A DNA stretch of 64,000 nucleotides from Roseibium sp. (GTDB lineage Bacteria; Pseudomonadota; Alphaproteobacteria; Rhizobiales; Stappiaceae). A program made the position numbers and the translations under genes. The stretch is from the NCBI GenBank assembly GCA_017643925.1, contig JAEPML010000005.1, forward strand, positions 1 through 64,000, in the 5' to 3' direction. Of this stretch, positions 57,529 to 64,000 are shown piece after piece. Every line of letters begins with the position of its first letter. Position 1 is the stretch's first letter. Below the pieces are notes generated by a model. The model searched no databases. It saw nothing but the letters and a program-made list of their open reading frames with translations, and was not told the origin of the DNA.

Positions 57529-58710
57529 TCACTTATAGGGATCAGCCGCGTCGCGCAAACCATCCCCGAGGAAATTGAACGCGAGAACCACGATAATGAT
57601 CGGGATAACCGGCGCCATCAGCCACGGGTAGACCGTCACCACCGAAATGTTCTGCGCTTCGTTCAGCAGAACCCCCCAGGAAACGGATGGCCGCCGCAGT
57701 CCGAGATTGAGATAGGAGAGCGCGGTCTCGCCGAGAATCATCGACGGGATCGACAAGGTGGCCGATGCAATGATGTGGCTGGTGAAGCCCGGCAGAAGGT
57801 GCCTCGTGATAACACGCTTCGGTTTGGCCCCCATCAGAACGGCCGCCTTGGCATACTCCTCTTCACGCAGGGACAGAAGTTTTGATCGGACTGCACGCGC
57901 CAGCCCGGGCCAGTCCAGCAGGCCGAGAATGATCGTCAGCCCGAAATAGATCCACACAGGCGCCCACGTGACCGGCAATGCAGCCGAAAGCGCCATCCAG
58001 AGCGGCAACTCGGGCAGCGAACGAATGATCTCGATCATGCGCTGGATCGCGCTGTCGAGAATGCCGCCGAAATAGCCGGCAATGCCGCCGAAGAAGAGGC
58101 CGAGCACGATGGAGATGGTCACGCCAACCAGACCGACCGTGAGCGACAGCCTGGCCCCGTAAACAAGTCCGGAGAACTGGTCCCTCCCCAACCGGTCTGT
58201 CCCCAACAGAAACAGCGTTCCCCCGTCAGCCGGGCAGAAGAGGTGGAAGTCCGCGTCAAACAGGCCCCAGAACTTGTACTCCGTTCCCTGGCAGAAGAAC
58301 CGGATCCTGTGTACCTGGTCGGTGTCTTCCTTGAACACCCATTGCAGGGTCTCCATGTCGATCTCGGATGTCATGCCGTAGACGAACGGACCGACAAATG
58401 AACCGTCATGAATGAAATGCACGGATTGGGGCGGAGCAAACAGGTGCAGGCTGTCCCTGGAATTGGCCGTATAAGGCGCGATCACCTCGGCAAACGGCAC
58501 GCAGAGATAAAACAGGATCAGGATGACACCGGACCAGACGGCAAGCTTGTGGCGCTTGAATTTCCACCACATGATCTGCCACTGGGAGGCTTGGTAAAAC
58601 CGCTCCTGCTCTGGCGTCATCTCCTCGGTGACAGCCGGATTGAAAGGCGTCGGGTCGACGTAATGCTCCACCTTGCGGGGTGTCTTGGTGCCCTCGACAT
58701 CCATCGTCAT
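57529..58710 (-). CDS. oligopeptide-type ABC transporter permease (OppC-like)
   Basis: The 393-residue protein has six membrane helices. An unusually large periplasmic loop lies between helix 1 (about residues 62-80) and helix 2 (about 190-215), where YfeB/YejE-type permeases also carry an insertion. The EAA-type cytoplasmic loop is EEYAKAAVLMGAKPKRVITR, HLLPGF. GTDRLGRDQFSGLVYGARLS precedes helix 2 as in OppC. It imports peptides or similar solutes with the partner permease, whose stop it overlaps by 4 bp. Confidence 0.92.
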   Translation of the reverse strand: MTMDVEGTKTPRKVEHYVDPTPFNPAVTEEMTPEQERFYQASQWQIMWWKFKRHKLAVWSGVILILFYLCVPFAEVIAPYTANSRDSLHLFAPPQSVHFIHDGSFVGPFVYGMTSEIDMETLQWVFKEDTDQVHRIRFFCQGTEYKFWGLFDADFHLFCPADGGTLFLLGTDRLGRDQFSGLVYGARLSLTVGLVGVTISIVLGLFFGGIAGYFGGILDSAIQRMIEIIRSLPELPLWMALSAALPVTWAPVWIYFGLTIILGLLDWPGLARAVRSKLLSLREEEYAKAAVLMGAKPKRVITRHLLPGFTSHIIASATLSIPSMILGETALSYLNLGLRRPSVSWGVLLNEAQNISVVTVYPWLMAPVIPIIIVVLAFNFLGDGLRDAADPYK

Positions 58711-59732
58711 GACGACGCCCTCCCGCCAAGCCGGATCCGAGGATCAAGAACGGCCAGCAGCAGATCCGAGATCAGCATACCGATCAGCGTGAGCACCGCC
58801 ACAAAGAGCAGGATGAAGCCGGACAGGAACTGATCCTGCGATTGCAGCGCCGAGAGAAGAACCGGACCGACGGTCGGCAGGCTCATCACGACGGACACGA
58901 TCACCGAACCGGACACCATCGACGGAATGAGGTTGCCGATGTCGGCAATGAAGGGGTTGATCGCCATCCGAAGCGGATACTTGACCAGGAGCTGGCCTTC
59001 TTTCAGGCCTTTCGCCCGTCCCGTCGTGACATATTGCTTGTGCAACTCGTCCAGCAGGTTGGCGCGCAAGCGCCGGATCATTGCGGCGGTACCGGATGTC
59101 CCGATGACAATGGTCGGAACGATGAGGTGCGCAATCACCGACATGGCCTTGGCGAAACTCCAGGGCTGGTCGATATATTCCGGCGCCATCAGGCCGCCGA
59201 CGGACAGGCCAAACCAGCGATTGAACAGATAAAGCAAGATCAGCGCCAGCAGGAAGTTCGGCGTTGCAAGGCCGAAATAACCCAGGAAGGTGAACCCGTA
59301 GTCTCCCCAGGAATACTGCCGTGTCGCGGAATAGATCCCGATCGGAAAGGACACCACGTAAACAAACAGGATGGTTGCGAAGTTCAGGACGACCGTCAGT
59401 GGCAAGGTGGGCCCGATGACTTCGGCGACGGGCTTGTCGAACTCGAAAGACCAGCCCCAGTTCCCCTGGAGAAGGCCGTCCAGCCCGTGCGGACCCGGCC
59501 ACAACCCGACCCAGATCAGGTATCGCTCGAAGAACGGACGATCCAGCGAGAACTCCTTGAGCTGAAACTCAAGCTTGGCAATGGAGGATTGCTCACCAGC
59601 GGCCTTCAGGGCCGCGATCTGGTTGGAAATGTAATCGCCGGTCGGTAGTTCGATGATGAAAAACGTCAGCAGGCTGATCACCAGCAACGTCGGGATCATC
59701 ATCAATATCCGGCGAATAATGTAATAGAGCAC
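58707..59732 (-). CDS. oligopeptide-type ABC transporter permease (OppB-like)
   Basis: The 341-residue protein begins MLYYIIRRILMMIPTLLVIS, a typical OppB/DppB start. Features are RQYSWGDYGFTFLGYFGLAT, the loop YVTTGRAKGLKEGQLLVKYP (EAA-type) and GSVIVSVVMSLPTVGPVLLS near the C-terminus. Five to six membrane helices are present. It pairs with the OppC-like permease, and the order SBP, methyltransferase, OppB, OppC is kept in one direction. Confidence 0.93.
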   Translation of the reverse strand: MLYYIIRRILMMIPTLLVISLLTFFIIELPTGDYISNQIAALKAAGEQSSIAKLEFQLKEFSLDRPFFERYLIWVGLWPGPHGLDGLLQGNWGWSFEFDKPVAEVIGPTLPLTVVLNFATILFVYVVSFPIGIYSATRQYSWGDYGFTFLGYFGLATPNFLLALILLYLFNRWFGLSVGGLMAPEYIDQPWSFAKAMSVIAHLIVPTIVIGTSGTAAMIRRLRANLLDELHKQYVTTGRAKGLKEGQLLVKYPLRMAINPFIADIGNLIPSMVSGSVIVSVVMSLPTVGPVLLSALQSQDQFLSGFILLFVAVLTLIGMLISDLLLAVLDPRIRLGGRASS

Positions 59733-59807
59733 CTAAATCCCCCTTGCCCCAAACTTGCCGAGACGCGCTCAACTCTGCCCCGGTCGATCCGACCTTCGTT
59801 CCCAGTC

Positions 59808-60470
59808 TTATTGCGTTTTCAAAACGAGTGTCAGTCCGTCCGAAAACGGCAACATGGAGATGACAACACGATCGTCTTCGCGCAGGCGCGCGTTCAAGGC
59901 GCGAATGTCGTCAACGGCCGGATCATGCACTTCCGGATCGATAACGTCTCCCAAACGCAGCATGTTGTCGAATACCATGATCCCACCGGTCCGCAGCAGG
60001 CGCAGCGCCAATTCATAGTATGTTGTATAACTCTTCTTGTCGGCGTCGATGAAAATCAGGTCAAAAGTACCTGCCTCGCCATCGTCGATCAGTTCCTGCA
60101 TGGTGCGCTCGGCACGCCCGACGCGAAAATCGATCTTGCTCCTGACGCCCGCTTCTTCCCAATGGGTTTCGGCAATGTCCTGCCAGTCCTTGCGTTTGTC
60201 GATGGCAATCACTCTGCCATCCGGTGGCATTGCCGACGCCATCCACAACGTGCTGTAGCCCGTAAAGACGCCAAGCTCCATGACCTTCCTGGCGTTCAGC
60301 GTCTTGATCAGAAAGTGGAGAAGCTGTCCCTGCTCCTGAGGCACACGCATGTCCGCTTCGGGCAGATTTTGCGTGTGCCTGCGAAGTTTTTCCAGCGAAG
60401 TCGATTCCCGGGTGCCGGTCTGGCAAACATAGTCGATCAGGTCTGTCGTCATCTCTAACCGGTCGGCCAT
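59808..60470 (-). CDS. O-methyltransferase, caffeoyl-CoA/catechol type
   Basis: The 220-residue protein contains RVPQEQGQLLHFLIKTLNAR, KVMELGVFTGYSTLWMASAM (SAM motif I), GRVIAIDKRKDWQDIAETHW, TFDLIFIDADKKSYTTYYEL (metal-binding D-A-D-K) and GGIMVFDNMLRLGDVIDPEV (DN). This is the cation-dependent class related to CCoAOMT and bacterial catechol methylases. It methylates a hydroxyl of a small aromatic or similar compound. It is embedded in the transporter operon between the permease and binding-protein genes. Confidence 0.9.
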   Translation of the reverse strand: MADRLEMTTDLIDYVCQTGTRESTSLEKLRRHTQNLPEADMRVPQEQGQLLHFLIKTLNARKVMELGVFTGYSTLWMASAMPPDGRVIAIDKRKDWQDIAETHWEEAGVRSKIDFRVGRAERTMQELIDDGEAGTFDLIFIDADKKSYTTYYELALRLLRTGGIMVFDNMLRLGDVIDPEVHDPAVDDIRALNARLREDDRVVISMLPFSDGLTLVLKTQ

Positions 60471-60517
60471 TTTTCCTCCGCACGTTTCCCGGAAATCGTC
60501 TTCAACTCAGCCGAAAC

Positions 60518-62404
60518 CTAATTCGACATGAAAAATTCATCCATGCGATGAATGCCAAAATGCGCGCCGGGATCCCAGCCATAAATGCCTTCAAGCGGGA
60601 CATTTTCAACGCCCTTGATGACAACGGGCTGACGGACGCCGGACACAAGACCGATCCTCAGTGTTTCCTCGGCGTTGATCTGCAGCATTTCTTCCCAGAT
60701 CTTGTTGCGCTCGTCAGGGGTCTTGGACACCAGCCAGGCGTCATAGAGCTCCATCAGGCGCTGAGCGGGTGCCCAGTCCGGCTTCTCACCGCCTTCGCCA
60801 TCGGTTTCGTAGTAGTCACCCCAGGCATGCCATCCAAGGAAGTCACCTCGCACGGGCGCTAGGTCTTCCGGCGGCATTTCCGACGTCGGGATGCCGTTTT
60901 CCATGCCGGTCCAGACCGACATTACCAGCTGACCCGTGATCGCGCGTTCGCGCAGGTTGTCGCGCTGGCTGGGCTTGGCGAACAGTTTGACGCCAATTTC
61001 GCGCCAGTTCTCGCCAACAAGCTCCAGTGCATCGATCTGGGTCTGGGACTCGCCCGCCGTCTCGACGATGATTTCGAGCGGACGTCCGTCCGGCATCAGG
61101 CGGATGCCGTCCTTGTTGCGCTCGGTCAGGCCGATCTCGTCAAGAAGGGCGTTGGCCTTTGCAGGATCGTATTCGGCCCACTTGGTGGTGTATTCAGCCT
61201 TGTAGAGAGGGCTGGCGGCCAGAACCGTATCGTTGCCGGGTGTTCCCAGGCCAAAAAACAGGACACGGTTGATGAGGTTCCGGTCGATGCCCAGCGACAG
61301 GGCATGACGGAAGCGCGTGTCCCGCAGCAGTTCGCGCCACACGGGATCCTTCACAGTCATGTTCGGCAGGATCGAGATTTCGGACCCCTTCGTGTTCGAC
61401 CAGAGGGCCGTCACGTAGTTGTTCTGCTTCTCGCCTTTCTTCAACACCGTGATGTCGGAGAAGCTCAGGTTGCGTGCCTGCAGATTGCTTTCGCCGGCCT
61501 GTGCCTTGGCAGGGACCAGCTTGCCTTCGGCAACGGTCATGACGATCTGATCAATATAGGGCAGCTGCTGTCCAGCGCTGTCGACGCGGTGGTAGTACGG
61601 GTTGCGCTCCAGGATGAACCTCAGATCGCTGTCCTGACGCTGGCGCACCCACGGCTGCAGGGTCGGCAGGTCGACATTGCGCGCGTTGTACATGTCGTCC
61701 TTCTTGCCGTGCAAAGGTGCCCAGCTGCGCTTCTTGACCTTCGCGGCTTCCTTGGCGATGAAATCCGGGTCGCCGTATTTTCCGTGGAACTGCTTCAGGT
61801 AATGCGCCGGCCGATAGATGAAGGGCGGCCGGGATTTGGCCAGTTCCGGCAGGAACAGCGGGTTCGGCTCATCCCAGGTAAAGCGCACGGTCGTTTCGTC
61901 GAGAACCTCGAATTTCGGCCCCTTACCATTGACTTCGAGGAAAGGCGGCAATCCCGAAGGGGTCAGGTCTTCGTTGCTGACCACGTCCTCGAAATAGTAC
62001 CGGATATCCTCGGCGCCGAACGGATGCCCATCGGACCACTTGTGCCCTTCGCGTGTGTGAAGGGTGAAGATCCGGCCGTCCTCGACCTCGACATCTTCCA
62101 GGATGTCCGGAACGAGTTCCAGCTTGTCGTTGTAGCCGACCAGACGGGCGTAGCCCCAAACGTTGATCAGGCGAACGTCCTTGGAGCGACCGATCAGCGT
62201 ATCGAGCGAACCGCCCTGCTTGCCGACCTTCCGGCCCTTGGCTTCCAGATCAACGACCAGGGGTTCACTTGGAACACGCTCCGCCACCGGCGGCAACGAG
62301 GCGTCCAGCCCGGGCGTTTCCTTGAGATCGAGCGCGACCGACGGCCCCGCTATCATGGTTGCGGTCAGGAAGAGTCCCGCACCGATGGTTTTCATAAGCT
62401 TCAT
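60518..62404 (-). CDS. ABC transporter substrate-binding protein, family 5
   Basis: The 628-residue protein has a signal peptide (MKLMKTIGAGLFLTATMIAG ... ALD). The SBP_bac_5 pattern is FTLHTREGHKWSDGHPFGAE, DIRYYFEDVV, LELVPDILEDVEVEDGRIF and FRHALSLGIDRNLINRVLFF. It binds peptides or related oligomers in the periplasm and delivers them to the permeases. It is longer than the usual 530-560 residues, in keeping with the YejA-like group. ATG overlaps the stop of the ATPase gene (ATGA). Confidence 0.93.
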   Translation of the reverse strand: MKLMKTIGAGLFLTATMIAGPSVALDLKETPGLDASLPPVAERVPSEPLVVDLEAKGRKVGKQGGSLDTLIGRSKDVRLINVWGYARLVGYNDKLELVPDILEDVEVEDGRIFTLHTREGHKWSDGHPFGAEDIRYYFEDVVSNEDLTPSGLPPFLEVNGKGPKFEVLDETTVRFTWDEPNPLFLPELAKSRPPFIYRPAHYLKQFHGKYGDPDFIAKEAAKVKKRSWAPLHGKKDDMYNARNVDLPTLQPWVRQRQDSDLRFILERNPYYHRVDSAGQQLPYIDQIVMTVAEGKLVPAKAQAGESNLQARNLSFSDITVLKKGEKQNNYVTALWSNTKGSEISILPNMTVKDPVWRELLRDTRFRHALSLGIDRNLINRVLFFGLGTPGNDTVLAASPLYKAEYTTKWAEYDPAKANALLDEIGLTERNKDGIRLMPDGRPLEIIVETAGESQTQIDALELVGENWREIGVKLFAKPSQRDNLRERAITGQLVMSVWTGMENGIPTSEMPPEDLAPVRGDFLGWHAWGDYYETDGEGGEKPDWAPAQRLMELYDAWLVSKTPDERNKIWEEMLQINAEETLRIGLVSGVRQPVVIKGVENVPLEGIYGWDPGAHFGIHRMDEFFMSN

Positions 62405-64000
62405 GCTGCTGTCCCCTCGAGTGCCCCGGTGTTCTTCAGTCCAGGTGCACAGACAAAATGATCCGGTTCCATTTCAACAAGAGAAGGTTCCATGCCTTCC
62501 AGGAGCTGGAAAGGTTCCGGCCATAAATGCGGCTCTGACGCCCGATTGGCATCGAGAGCGGCAAAATCAAGCGGCGCTGACAGGTCCGGTTCCGGAACCG
62601 CTGACAAGAGCGCCTTGGTATATGGATGAAGCGGATTGCCGACGACGGTGCGCGTTTCGCCCAGTTCGACAAGGCGTCCGCGGCACATGACTGCGATCCT
62701 GTCAGCCACGTAATCGACCACAGCCAGGTTATGGCTGACAAACAGGTACGTCAGATTGAGATCCCGTTTCAGGTCCTGAAGCAGGTTCAGGATCTGCGCC
62801 TGCACGGAGACGTCCAGAGCGGAAGTCGGCTCGTCGCACAAGATGAATTCGGGATTGAGCGCGAGGGCGCGGGCAATGCCGATACGCTGGCGCTGTCCAC
62901 CGGAGAAGGAATGCGGATAGCGGCGCAGGAACCTCGGATCCAGGCCAACAAGGCTCATCAGGTTGCGAACCCGCTCGGCGCGTTCTTCAGGTGTGCCGAC
63001 CCCGTGAACCTCGAGCGGTTCCGTCAAGGTGTCGTTGATCGTCATGCGGGGATTGAGCGACGAGAAGGGATCCTGGAAGATCAGCTGGACCCGTCGCCGA
63101 TAATCCATGAGTTCCTGCCCCTTGAGATTGGCAATGTCCTCAAGGCCTTGTCCGCGATTGTAGAGGATGTCTCCGCCTTCGACTTCGAGCGCCCGCAGGA
63201 TCGCCTTTGCCGCAGTGGTCTTTCCGGATCCGGATTCTCCGACCAGCCCGAGACATTCCCCTCGCCGGATGGTCAGGTTGATCTGATCGAGCGCCGTCAT
63301 GGTCTTTGTCTTGCCGCCCAGGAAAGAGCCCTTGCGCAAGGTGAATTTCTTGGTGACGTTGCGCATTTCGACGAGCGGTTCGCCGGGCGCGACATCGCAA
63401 TGCGGCCGATTGCTGGTCAGATCTTCGGATTTCAGCTCGATCGGACGGATCGGCACCAGCCGCTCGTCCTTGTCCATGTGGAAACTGGGCACGGCATGCA
63501 GCAGCGCTTTCAGGTAATCGTGCTGCGGATTGGAAAACAGCTGCTCGGCGGTGCCCTTTTCCAGGATCTTGCCGTGATAGATCACCGCAATTTCGTCGGC
63601 CATGTTTGCCACGACGCCAAAATCATGGGTGATCATCAGGACGGACATGCGCAGTTCGGACTGCACTTCCTTGATAAGTTTCAGGATCTCCGCCTGAATG
63701 GTGACATCAAGGGCCGTTGTCGGCTCATCGGCGATCAACAATGCCGGGTGACAGATCATGGCCATGGCAATCATGGCCCTCTGGCGGAGACCGCCGGAGA
63801 GTTCGAAAGGATAGGTGTCCAGTCCGCGCACGGGATCCGGGAACTGAACCAGTTGCAGCATTTCCCGCGTCAGTTCGCGGGCTTCGGCACCCGAAACATT
63901 TCTATGAAGCAACGCCGCTTCGCCAATCTGGTCCCCGATCGTGTGCAACGGCGACAGCGAGGTCATCGGCTCCTGGAAGATGATCGCGACCCGGTTTCCG
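62401..64000 (-). CDS. fused dual ABC ATPase (oligopeptide type), partial
   Basis: The frame reaches the window edge, so the N-terminus with the first Walker A is missing; the visible part is about 530 residues. First half: SGGLRQRAMIAMAMICHPAL (signature), LLIADEPTTALDVTIQAEI (Walker B) and ITHDFGVV (H-loop). Second half: GLVGESGSGKTTAAKAILRA (Walker A), SFSGGQRQRIGIARALALNP and ILCDEPTSALDVSVQAQI. The C-terminal oligopeptide extension follows. One polypeptide thus supplies both ATPase domains, as in YejF. It drives uptake by the downstream-encoded transporter. Confidence 0.95.
   Translation of the reverse strand, partial: GNRVAIIFQEPMTSLSPLHTIGDQIGEAALLHRNVSGAEARELTREMLQLVQFPDPVRGLDTYPFELSGGLRQRAMIAMAMICHPALLIADEPTTALDVTIQAEILKLIKEVQSELRMSVLMITHDFGVVANMADEIAVIYHGKILEKGTAEQLFSNPQHDYLKALLHAVPSFHMDKDERLVPIRPIELKSEDLTSNRPHCDVAPGEPLVEMRNVTKKFTLRKGSFLGGKTKTMTALDQINLTIRRGECLGLVGESGSGKTTAAKAILRALEVEGGDILYNRGQGLEDIANLKGQELMDYRRRVQLIFQDPFSSLNPRMTINDTLTEPLEVHGVGTPEERAERVRNLMSLVGLDPRFLRRYPHSFSGGQRQRIGIARALALNPEFILCDEPTSALDVSVQAQILNLLQDLKRDLNLTYLFVSHNLAVVDYVADRIAVMCRGRLVELGETRTVVGNPLHPYTKALLSAVPEPDLSAPLDFAALDANRASEPHLWPEPFQLLEGMEPSLVEMEPDHFVCAPGLKNTGALEGTAA

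Noticed and set aside
61304..62461. 385-codon forward ORF
   Set aside because: Antisense shadow of the family 5 substrate-binding protein.
1..64000. CRISPR array or rRNA genes
   Set aside because: No regularly spaced direct repeats and no rRNA-like sequence were seen on either strand.

Overview
The window is from an alphaproteobacterium, most likely a marine member of the Hyphomicrobiales near Roseibium, Labrenzia or Stappia. That placement is an inference from the gene set (a lone FliK and FlhB C-terminal pair, DUF6074 and DUF6455 proteins, DUF2783 beside an FAD monooxygenase, PhoX, GT39) and from the GC-rich codon use right of about 14.9 kb. No 16S rRNA is present, so the genus is not proven.

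Left part, 1 to about 14.92 kb: a mosaic integrative element, visibly richer in A+T than the rest. It starts with an IS66 accessory gene cut by the window edge, lying against the 3' end of a phage-like gene. Gene remnants follow (an IS3 orfA relic, a phage-type HTH gene). Next is a structured stretch leading into a 29-codon membrane-peptide ORF with its own ribosome site and terminator (2386-2779). Further right are a ClpP-fold/LprI fusion divergent from a pentapeptide-type membrane protein, and a 1104-residue protein with an N-terminal PD-(D/E)XK-like domain (candidate defence nuclease). The element ends in a tightly overlapping seven-gene operon (11367-14839) closing with an excisionase-like gene and a tyrosine integrase. 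The integrase stops 46 bp before the 5' half of a tRNA-Ser(GCU) gene, interrupted in its anticodon arm; this is the right attachment site. The other end lies outside the window.

Right part, 15 to 64 kb: ordinary chromosome. 16-24 kb holds a hydrolase, two DUF2147 proteins, GST, a GT39/YcxB/GNAT operon, a GFA enzyme and gatB. 24-31 kb holds the FliK and FlhB-domain pair, small membrane and DUF proteins, an orphan YjhX, PhoX with a Pho-box-like leader, and SoxR. SoxR is divergent from a VOC protein across an almost enterobacterial SoxR promoter. 32-38 kb holds two SDRs, an HlyD/membrane-protein pair, a membrane-bound cyclase and a LuxR regulator.

38.4-48.4 kb is the most unusual chromosomal block. 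A leftward operon (ABC exporter with a strongly modified ATPase domain, cyclic-nucleotide-binding protein, metallo-beta-lactamase-fold hydrolase) is divergent from a rightward cluster of four glycosyltransferases and a polysaccharide-deacetylase-type protein. Together they look like a glycan synthesis and export system.

48-64 kb holds MsrA, a monooxygenase/VOC/DUF2783 operon with two operator palindromes, a cobalt-type nitrile hydratase operon (alpha, beta, activator), and two LysR-DUF1330 modules, one with a nonsense-mutated regulator. An oligopeptide-type ABC transporter operon with an embedded O-methyltransferase runs off the right edge.
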